A stretch of DNA of 13,582 bases, from assembly GCA_964551835.1 (NCBI GenBank), contig CAZKEM010000063.1, forward strand, positions 1-13,582, read 5' to 3'. Under the pieces are notes generated by a model, which was given only the letters and a program-made list of their open reading frames with translations, was not told the origin of the DNA and made no database searches. Positions 7,962-13,582 of the stretch are shown in pieces. The number at the start of each line of letters is the position of its first letter. Position 1 is the first letter of the stretch. This stretch comes from JAHDCC01 sp964551835 (GTDB taxonomy: Bacteria > Actinomycetota > Acidimicrobiia > Acidimicrobiales > SZUA-35). The position numbers were made by a program, and so were the translations under genes.

Positions 7962-9083
7962 GTGGTTGATTTTCTTGAAGACATAAAACAACTGCGGGTC
8001 GAGCTTGGCCAGGCAGAGCAGTATTTGCGCATTGCCGAAATGCGGGAGCGCCTGCCTCAGCTTGAGACCGAGATGAGTCGACCTGATCTCTGGGACGACG
8101 CAGACCGGGCTAAGCAGACTCAGACCGAGTTCACCGCTGTCAGTGACGACGTCAAGCTGTTTGATCGACTATCAGACGAGGTTAGCGATGCCGAACTCAT
8201 GTGGCAGCTCGCAGGCGAAGAGAATGACGATGAGCTACTCGACGAGGCGAAGGCGTCTGTAGTTTCGTTACGCAAAGAGTTCAGCAAGCTTGAACTTCGG
8301 GCGATGTTTGACGGGCAGTACGACGAGGGCGACGCAGTCTGTCAAGTCGTAGCGGGCGCTGGGGGCACCGACTCGCAGGACTGGGCCGAGATGCTGTTCA
8401 ACATGTATCGTCGCTGGGCTGAAGACAAGAAATTCGAATTTGAGGTGACAAGTGTCCAGGCTGGTTCAGAAGCTGGCGTTAAATCAGTTGAGTTCGTCGT
8501 TCGTGGCCGGCACGCCTATGGCTGGTTACAGGCTGAGCGAGGTGTCCACCGACTTGTTCGCATCTCGCCGTTTGACTCACAGGAGCGCCGACACACGGCG
8601 TTTTCGGCTTTCAGTATTGTGCCGTACATCGAAGACGCAACCGATCAGCTCGAAATAGACGAAAAAGAACTTCGAGTCGATGTGTATCGATCGTCCGGTG
8701 CAGGCGGGCAGCATGTCAACACAACCGACTCAGCAGTTCGCATCACTCATCTGCCAACGGGAACGGTTGTTTCCTGCCAAAACGAACGCAGCCAGCACCA
8801 GAATAAGGATCGATGCATGGAGATGCTCGCCATGAAACTCATCGACTTGGAACGACTCAAACGGGAAGAAAAGTTGGCTGATGCGGCCGGCGAATCGAAG
8901 AAAGTAGAGTGGGGGAGCCAGATACGGTCCTACGTTCTTCAACCGTACCAACAGGTTAAAGATGAACGGAGTGGCGAGGTACACGGCGACCCAACGAAGG
9001 TTTTGAACGGCGATGTAGGCGGATTTATGGAGGCGTGGCTTCAGTGGAGAAAGTCCGGGCAACGGCAGGACGGCCCGTCCTAG
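7962..9083 (+). CDS. prfB: Peptide chain release factor 2 (RF2)
   Basis: RF2 recognises UGA and UAA stop codons and triggers release of the finished peptide on the ribosome. The 373-residue length is standard. The stop-codon recognition tripeptide S202-P203-F204 (in RISPFDSQERRHTAF) identifies RF2 rather than RF1, and the catalytic G248-G249-Q250 lies in SSGAGGQHVNTTDSAVRITHLP. An N-terminal helical domain covers about 1-110. The GTG at 7962 starts the protein at MVDFLEDIKQLR. The reading frame is continuous through the region where many bacteria need a +1 frameshift at an internal UGA, so the frameshift autoregulation is absent. The gene follows secA after 20 bases. Confidence 0.97.
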   Translation: MVDFLEDIKQLRVELGQAEQYLRIAEMRERLPQLETEMSRPDLWDDADRAKQTQTEFTAVSDDVKLFDRLSDEVSDAELMWQLAGEENDDELLDEAKASVVSLRKEFSKLELRAMFDGQYDEGDAVCQVVAGAGGTDSQDWAEMLFNMYRRWAEDKKFEFEVTSVQAGSEAGVKSVEFVVRGRHAYGWLQAERGVHRLVRISPFDSQERRHTAFSAFSIVPYIEDATDQLEIDEKELRVDVYRSSGAGGQHVNTTDSAVRITHLPTGTVVSCQNERSQHQNKDRCMEMLAMKLIDLERLKREEKLADAAGESKKVEWGSQIRSYVLQPYQQVKDERSGEVHGDPTKVLNGDVGGFMEAWLQWRKSGQRQDGPS

Positions 9084-9247
9084 GCTGCATTGTGAGGGCG
9101 AATTCGGCGATACGTGTGCCGCAGGGTTTTGTGGGTCGAACCGAGACGTTGCGAAATTGTATTCTCCCACTAGCGTCTAATGTTTAGAAGCTGCGCAGAC
9201 CAGGCCGATCAGAGCTGGTCGATGAAGTAGATGAGTTAGGCCGTTAC
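9084..9247 (+). promoter_or_regulatory. Spacer before ftsE with a weak candidate promoter
   Basis: This 164-base gap shows no gene. TTGCGA (9149-9154) and TAGCGT (9171-9176), 16 bases apart, form a weak promoter-like pair. AGTTAGG (9234-9240) lies seven bases before the ftsE GTG and may serve as its ribosome site. No terminator hairpin with a U-run was seen after prfB. Confidence 0.25.
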
Positions 9248-9925
9248 GTGATCAGACTAGAAAATGTTACTAAAGAGTACGGTGGTGAGTCTTTCGCTCT
9301 CCGGGATGCCAGCGCCAATATCCCAAAAGGCGAGTTTGTTTTTTTAGTGGGGCCTTCTGGCTCGGGCAAATCCACTTGTTTGCGGCTTATCAACAAGCAA
9401 GAAGATCCCGATGCCGGAAACATTTACGTTGCTGGTAAGGACATTGGTCAAATGTCGAGTTGGAAGGTGCCGACCCTGCGTCGCAACATCGGCAATGTCT
9501 TTCAAGATTTTAAGTTGCTACCCACCAGAACTGTCGGTGAAAATGTAGCGTTTTCGATGGAAGTGATCGGTCGACGTCGTTCGGTTATCAAACAACAGGT
9601 CCCGGCGATTTGCGAATTGGTCGGTCTCGGCGACAAGATGGACAAATTCCCCGACCAGCTTTCCGGAGGCGAACAACAGCGGGTGTCAATTGCCCGTGCA
9701 TTCGTAAATCGGCCACTAATTTTGCTTGCCGATGAGCCCACTGGGAACCTCGATCCGCAAACTTCTATTGGTATCATGCGGCTTCTCGACCGTATTAACA
9801 AGACAGGTACCACCGTTGTGATGGCGACGCACGACCGTGGTGTTGTGGATACGATGCGTCGCCGAGTAATTGAACTGTCTCACGGACAAATCGTTCGTGA
9901 TGAAGATCGCGGCGTTTACGGCTAG
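9248..9925 (+). CDS. ftsE: Cell-division ABC ATPase FtsE
   Basis: FtsE is the cytoplasmic ATPase of the FtsEX complex, which works at the division site to activate peptidoglycan hydrolases rather than to transport a substrate. The 225-residue protein has a complete ABC set: Walker A G35-P-S-G-S-G-K-S-T43, Q-loop Q86 (NVFQDFKLL), signature LSGGEQQR at 138-145, Walker B ending LLADEP (159-164), and the switch histidine in ATHD. NVFQDFKLLP is typical of FtsE among ABC ATPases. The GTG at 9248 gives MIRLENVTKEY, the normal start. ftsX follows after seven bases, so the two are co-expressed. Confidence 0.97.
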   Translation: MIRLENVTKEYGGESFALRDASANIPKGEFVFLVGPSGSGKSTCLRLINKQEDPDAGNIYVAGKDIGQMSSWKVPTLRRNIGNVFQDFKLLPTRTVGENVAFSMEVIGRRRSVIKQQVPAICELVGLGDKMDKFPDQLSGGEQQRVSIARAFVNRPLILLADEPTGNLDPQTSIGIMRLLDRINKTGTTVVMATHDRGVVDTMRRRVIELSHGQIVRDEDRGVYG

Positions 9926-9932
9926 GGACCAC

Positions 9933-10826
9933 ATGGCCATCAGTACTGACTACCTCACCAGACAAACGGCAAGTAACCTTTCTCGAAACCTGTCCCTATC
10001 GATCGCCACGGTTCTGACAGTGGCCGTATCGCTGTCTCTGCTAGGTACCTCGTTAGCGATTCAACGAGGCGTGGCGAGCGTGTCGGAACGTTTTCGCGGC
10101 GACGTTGACCTGCTGGTGTGGATGGACGGCGAGGCTTCTCAGGAACAGATCGACGAAGTTAAAGTCTTTCTCGATAGTGCACCGACGGTCAATTCGGCAG
10201 AATATGTCGACAAAGAAGAGACACTAAAACAAGCGGAAGAATTTTTCGAAGACGAGCCTGAAACGTTTGAGCTTCTGAACCTTGAACGTTTGCCTACCCG
10301 TTATGAAGTGTCACCTAAACGGCCCGACTTAGCTTCGATCCGATCCCTTGGAGCCGAAGCTGAGAAGCTACCAGGAGTGGCTGACGTAGACTATGAAGAG
10401 GATCTTATTCAGCAGGTTGAGAACACGGTGTCTTCTCTGTCTCGAATCATCGTCGTTGGTGCGCTTATTTCGGGTTTCGCATCGGCGATGATCATGTACA
10501 ACACAATCAGAACTGGCCTGTACGCCCGTCGGAAAGAAATCGAGGTAATGCGGCTGGTCGGCGCAACAAAGTGGTTCATTCGGATTCCGTACATGTTAGA
10601 GGGTTTGGTCCAAGGCGTGATTGGTGCTGCCATCTCAGGGTTGGCGCTGTTAGCTCTCAACAAAGCGATCTCTAACCTGGTGGCTGACAGCGAGAACGCT
10701 CTATTTCGCTCATTTGCCCTAAACACATCCCAGGTCCTCAACATCTCTGGCCTGCTATTTATTGTCGGCGCAGTCCTCGGAGCCGTAGCTGCCGGTATTG
10801 CCGTAACCCGCTACCTGGACGCGTAA
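9933..10826 (+). CDS. ftsX: Cell-division membrane protein FtsX
   Basis: FtsX is the membrane partner of FtsE and passes its ATPase cycle across the membrane to peptidoglycan hydrolases during septation. The chosen ATG at 9933 gives a 297-residue protein starting MAISTDYLTRQT and has AGGGA a few bases upstream; longer in-frame starts would overlap ftsE by tens of bases and are unlikely. Topology fits the family: a cytoplasmic N-terminus, membrane helix at about 22-45, an extracytoplasmic domain (about 46-165) containing VDLLVWMDGEASQEQIDEV, then three helices with the permease block YARRKEIEVMRLVGATKWFIRIPYMLEG between the second and third. It ends TRYLDA. Confidence 0.96.
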   Translation: MAISTDYLTRQTASNLSRNLSLSIATVLTVAVSLSLLGTSLAIQRGVASVSERFRGDVDLLVWMDGEASQEQIDEVKVFLDSAPTVNSAEYVDKEETLKQAEEFFEDEPETFELLNLERLPTRYEVSPKRPDLASIRSLGAEAEKLPGVADVDYEEDLIQQVENTVSSLSRIIVVGALISGFASAMIMYNTIRTGLYARRKEIEVMRLVGATKWFIRIPYMLEGLVQGVIGAAISGLALLALNKAISNLVADSENALFRSFALNTSQVLNISGLLFIVGAVLGAVAAGIAVTRYLDA

Positions 10827-10897
10827 CTAACAGGTTCTACCTCAGTAAGTTGCGTGGAGGAGGGTTGCAAGGGTGTTTTATGGCCTACTCGCGGCGT

Positions 10898-10903
10898 TAG
10901 AGT
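10898..10903 (+). promoter_or_regulatory. Possible -10 box of the glutamate-synthase-like gene
   Basis: TAGAGT ends seven bases before the ATG at 10911, so a transcript from it would start at or near the start codon. No ribosome site is suitably placed for that ATG. An AGGAGG-like run at 10858-10864 is too far away. Confidence 0.3.
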
Positions 10904-10910
10904 ATCAGCC

Positions 10911-12437
10911 ATGATATTGATTCTCGGTGCGGCGATGGTTGTCGCGGTATTGGTCATCATGGCGATATACGACGTTTTTCAGACCCGCCACGCTGTACGT
11001 AGAAACTATCCGCTTGTGGGCCGCGTACGCTACCTAATCGAACGGTTTGGGCCTGAGTTGCGACAATATATCGTGGCGGGCAACGACGAGGAACGACCGT
11101 TCAGTCGTGACCAACGGCGATGGGTTTATAGCTCGGCCAAGAAGGAGAACTCATATTTTGGGTTTGGCACCGACAGTAAGATCACCGCACCCAACCATCT
11201 TTATATCCGTCAGGCCGGGTTTCCTCACCGACCAACTCACCAAAATCCCGATTCTATTCTGCCCGCAGCGAAGGTGATGGGGGAGTGGCGCAATCGCAGC
11301 GGAGCCTTCCGCCCTCAATCCATAGTTAGTATTTCGGCGATGAGCTTTGGTTCGTTGTCAGCTCGCGCTATTGAGTCGCTGAACCGAGGTGCCGCGATCG
11401 CAGGCGTGCTACACAACACTGGTGAAGGCGGGGTGAGCACACACCACCTCCACGGAGGAGACCTGATCTTCCAAGTAGGCACTGGCTATTTCGGAGCGCG
11501 TTCGGCGGACGGCAGTTTCAGTATGGACCGTCTGCTGGAGACGGTAGAGTCAGGACCGGTCAAGGCCGTCGAAATCAAAATTTCACAAGGCGCAAAGCCT
11601 GGCCTTGGCGGCGTTCTCCCGGGGAAGAAGGTGACCGCCGACATTGCGGCGGCCAGAGGGGTTCCTGAAGGTATCGCGATCAATAGCCCGGCGTTTCATA
11701 CCGAGTTCAGCTCTGTCCCAGAACTTGTCGCCTTCGTCGAGCGGGTGGCAGATGCCACTGGACTGCCCGTAGGTATCAAATCAGCAGTGGGTGACCTCTC
11801 ATTCTGGGAAGAGTTAGCCGACGAGATGCTGAGAACGGCCCAAGGACCCGATTTTATTTCGATCGATGGTGGAGAAGGGGGAACCGGGGCCGCTCCGCTA
11901 GTTTTCAGTGACCACGTTTCGGTGCCGTTTCGGTCCGGGTTCTCAGAGGTATTTTCCATCTTTGCTCGATGCGGCGTGCATCACCGGATTGTTTGGTTCG
12001 GTGCTGGCAAGCTCGGTTTTCCCGGCGATAGCTTGCAAGCCTTAGCGCTGGGTGTCGATGTTATCAGCGTTGGGCGCGAAGCAATGCTCGCCGTTGGATG
12101 TATCCAGGCTCAGAAGTGTCATTCCGGACATTGTCCGACGGGTGTTGCCACCCATTCGAAGTGGCTTGTGCGAGGCCTCGACCCGACAGATAAGGCTGCG
12201 AGAGTGGCGAACTACCTGACTGGTTTGCGCTACGAGTTGCTGCGACTGTCGCACGCCTGCGGGGTTAGTCACCCGGCGTTGGTGCCAACGGACGCGTTGG
12301 AGCTACGCCGTGACCCGTTTACTAGCGTTTCGCTAACCGAGGCGTTTCGGTACGATTCGTCATGGCTAACCCAAGCCTCGGAACGCGCGTCCGATATCGA
12401 TGGCCTCGTAGAAAGAGCTGTGAGCTCGACGTTATAA
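10911..12437 (+). CDS. Membrane-anchored glutamate-synthase-like FMN/Fe-S protein (GltB central-domain family)
   Basis: The product resembles the FMN-binding TIM barrel of glutamate synthase large subunit without the glutaminase domain or the C-terminal beta-helix domain, as in the YerD-type stand-alone proteins. The ATG at 10911 (508 residues) is preferred over a GTG at 10854 because a membrane helix follows it directly (about 2-24). Family motifs are ISAMSFGSLSARAIESLNRGA, HNTGEGGVSTHH, KISQGAKPGLGGVLPG, IDGGEGGTGAAP, the phosphate/FMN loop WFGAGKLGFPGDSLQALALG, and the three cysteines C397-x5-C403-x4-C408 that hold a 3Fe-4S cluster in glutamate synthases. With no glutaminase, gltD or ferredoxin gene adjacent, the donor and acceptor are unknown; calling it a glutamate synthase would overstate the evidence. 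It follows ftsX after 84 bases and converges on the dehydrogenase gene with only two bases between the stops. Confidence 0.88.
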   Translation: MILILGAAMVVAVLVIMAIYDVFQTRHAVRRNYPLVGRVRYLIERFGPELRQYIVAGNDEERPFSRDQRRWVYSSAKKENSYFGFGTDSKITAPNHLYIRQAGFPHRPTHQNPDSILPAAKVMGEWRNRSGAFRPQSIVSISAMSFGSLSARAIESLNRGAAIAGVLHNTGEGGVSTHHLHGGDLIFQVGTGYFGARSADGSFSMDRLLETVESGPVKAVEIKISQGAKPGLGGVLPGKKVTADIAAARGVPEGIAINSPAFHTEFSSVPELVAFVERVADATGLPVGIKSAVGDLSFWEELADEMLRTAQGPDFISIDGGEGGTGAAPLVFSDHVSVPFRSGFSEVFSIFARCGVHHRIVWFGAGKLGFPGDSLQALALGVDVISVGREAMLAVGCIQAQKCHSGHCPTGVATHSKWLVRGLDPTDKAARVANYLTGLRYELLRLSHACGVSHPALVPTDALELRRDPFTSVSLTEAFRYDSSWLTQASERASDIDGLVERAVSSTL

Positions 12438-12439
12438 GG

Positions 12440-13375
12440 TCAGATTGTCGCGAGGTGTTTGACCTGGTCCCATAGCTCCACCGAGTCAACCGATGAGGTC
12501 CGAGTGTTTGGAAAGTACACGGATGGTCGTGATCTTCGGTCTAGCCAGAATTGGCCCGAACCGATAAGGCTACGTTGGGCGCCTGCAAGCCACACGACCG
12601 TGTCAGCGCCCTGTTGAGGCGTCCGTAGAATAGGTTCAAGTATGCCAGAGAAGCGGGGGAGCGCCTTGGTGATTCCTGGCGTGTTCACCCAGCCAGGGTG
12701 CATAGCGTGGAAGCTGATGTTTGCCGATGATTGTTTTTCGGCCCACAACCGTGTGAGTACGACTTGGGCACGTTTTGAGCGGGCGTAAGCGGCCGAACCG
12801 GAATAGTTGTGTTCGGTTTGTAAGTCGTCGATTTTGATGCGTTGTGAGTAGAGACCCCCGCTCGAAACTGAGATGACCCGAGCATCGTCGGATAGCAGTA
12901 GTCCGGGCATTGCCCTTGACGTCAACAAGAACGGCGCGACGACATGGGTGGCGAAGGTCAGTTCGATTCCGTCGGTAGAAAGTAGACGGTCGTCATGAAG
13001 CCCTCCGCCGTTGTGAATCAATCCGTCTAGCGGCTTTTGGGCTAAAATATTTCCTGCTTCTTGTACAGTCGCTAAATCTGAAAGGTCGGCGATGATCACT
13101 GTTGGGACTTGGCCGCTGACCGCCAGTGTTCCTTTTAACTGGTTGACTTTTTCGGGGTTGCGAGCGATGAGAATCAGGTCTGCCCCCAATCTGTGCAGCG
13201 TCTTGGCGGTCGCCAAACCTATTCCGCTTGTCGGCCCGGTAATAGCGATTGTTCGTCCCGCCACGTCGATGTCTTCCCAATCGAAGATACGTTGGCGAAG
13301 CTCGGGGCCGATGCGCGAAAAGCTGGGAAGAATGAGGCGGTCGACGGCATCGTCTACCCAGGAAGTGATCTTCAT
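12440..13375 (-). CDS. Short-chain dehydrogenase/reductase, DHRS12-like
   Basis: The 311-residue protein has an N-terminal extension of ~40 residues and then a Rossmann fold. The cofactor motif is T46-G-P-T-S-G-I-G53, an arginine (R72) after the second strand suggests NADP(H), and the catalytic Y197-A-R-S-K201 is present with the serine in VISVSSGG (about 168-174). Sequence blocks such as SSGGLYSQRIKIDDLQ, SKRAQVVLTRLWAE, MHPGWVNTPGI and QGADTVVWLA resemble DHRS12-type oxidoreductases, whose substrates are mostly unknown. Two family positions differ: the usual NNAG is H121-N-G-G124, and the structural/catalytic Asn position in the helix (FATN in relatives) is H144. The ATG at 13375 has GAGG six bases upstream. 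The gene lies 26 bases downstream of the tmRNA 3' end on the same strand and may be read from the ssrA transcript. Confidence 0.9.
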   Translation of the reverse strand: MKITSWVDDAVDRLILPSFSRIGPELRQRIFDWEDIDVAGRTIAITGPTSGIGLATAKTLHRLGADLILIARNPEKVNQLKGTLAVSGQVPTVIIADLSDLATVQEAGNILAQKPLDGLIHNGGGLHDDRLLSTDGIELTFATHVVAPFLLTSRAMPGLLLSDDARVISVSSGGLYSQRIKIDDLQTEHNYSGSAAYARSKRAQVVLTRLWAEKQSSANISFHAMHPGWVNTPGITKALPRFSGILEPILRTPQQGADTVVWLAGAQRSLIGSGQFWLDRRSRPSVYFPNTRTSSVDSVELWDQVKHLATI

Positions 13376-13401
13376 ATGGTCCTCAAGCGTATTAGGTGTA
13401 G

Positions 13402-13582
13402 TGGAGCTGGGGGGAATCGAACCCCCGTCCGTTGAGGAGTTATCGCTAGTGAGACAACTCTTCCTGGGTTTCGAATTATCGGCAGTCTCCCCGCCGGGTC
13501 AGAGGAGTTTCATAGAAACTCGCACCGTCTAGTCTTTCCTAGATGCCAGCGGTCTTTGCCTGCTGTCAGTGGTCTTTCCCAC
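13402..13582 (-). ncRNA. ssrA: tmRNA (ssrA), 3' part; 5' end outside the window
   Basis: On the minus strand the last bases form a tRNA-like T arm and acceptor strand. A GGGGG stem (13422-13426) and TTCGATT loop (13415-13421) are followed by the CCCCC return strand, CAGCTCC, and the discriminator A at 13402. The genomic bases after it read CTA, so the CCA end is not encoded. No partner acceptor strand, D arm or anticodon arm lies within tRNA distance, which excludes an ordinary tRNA. Upstream are helices expected in the pseudoknot region, such as hairpins at 13437-13460 (8 bp) and 13505-13521 (7 bp, perfect). tmRNA rescues stalled ribosomes with SmpB; the tag-coding part lies beyond the right edge. 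Confidence 0.9.
13528..13582 (-). repeat. Three similar hairpins with 20-base spacing inside tmRNA
   Basis: Read on the minus strand, three stem-loops follow each other with loops GAAAGA, CAAAGA and GAAAGA. They occupy 13569-13582 (stem GTGG/CCAC, possibly extended past the edge), 13547-13565 (CAGC-GG stem with one bulged A) and 13528-13543 (stem TCTAG/CTAGA). Loops are 20 bases apart. Stem sequences differ but keep pairing. They occupy the position where tmRNA pseudoknots are expected. Confidence 0.65.

Noticed and set aside
7962..8100. Programmed +1 frameshift in prfB
   Set aside because: The frame is continuous with no internal UGA in the region where the frameshift site normally lies.
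10854..10910. Upstream GTG start of the glutamate-synthase-like gene
   Set aside because: The extra 19 residues are not hydrophobic or family-like, whereas the ATG at 10911 opens directly onto the membrane helix.
12430..12445. Shared terminator between the two convergent genes
   Set aside because: The stops are two bases apart and no hairpin with flanking T-runs is visible there.
13402..13470. Ordinary tRNA gene at the right end
   Set aside because: Only the T arm and acceptor strand are tRNA-like. No matching 5' acceptor strand, D arm or anticodon arm is present at tRNA distance; the layout fits the tmRNA 3' end.

Overview
The window looks like a chromosomal core region of an actinobacterium. 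The support is the gene order comF-secA-prfB-ftsE-ftsX with ssrA (tmRNA) nearby, a GlnX/GlnH pair upstream, the long form of S-adenosylhomocysteine hydrolase, and an in-frame prfB. Base composition looks moderate rather than very GC-rich, so a lineage outside the high-GC streptomycetes and mycobacteria (for example Acidimicrobiia) is plausible. That placement is inference.

Left part (1-3518, plus strand): the 3' part of a glnX-like membrane sensor gene runs in from the left edge and overlaps glnH, a glutamate/aspartate-type binding lipoprotein gene, by ATGA. In mycobacteria these two feed the kinase PknG, but here the next gene is ahcY (S-adenosylhomocysteine hydrolase), with its own leader.

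Scar region (3494-4500): the last bases of ahcY recur as an imperfect 30-bp copy about 909 bp downstream. Between the copies lies a decayed CoA-transferase III (CaiB/BaiF) gene on the minus strand. It lacks its 5' half and carries an in-frame TAA and a frameshift. After the second copy come three 10-bp phased A/T-rich repeats and a promoter-like box.

Core block (4501-10826, plus strand): a ComF-family phosphoribosyltransferase, SecA, peptide release factor 2, and the divisome ABC pair FtsE-FtsX. The ribosome hibernation factor gene (hpf) often found between comF and secA is absent. secA and prfB have no clear Shine-Dalgarno sequence, but each has a TANNNT box ending nine bases before its start, as expected for leaderless mRNAs.

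Right part (10827-13582): a membrane-anchored, stand-alone glutamate-synthase-like FMN/Fe-S protein (plus strand) converges on a DHRS12-like short-chain dehydrogenase (minus strand). Upstream of the latter on the same strand is the 3' part of ssrA, running off the right edge. smpB, which usually follows ftsX, is not present.

No CRISPR array, complete mobile element or clearly new defence or biosynthetic system was seen. The most unusual structures are the ahcY-tail duplication around the broken CoA-transferase gene and a set of regularly spaced look-alike hairpins inside the tmRNA.
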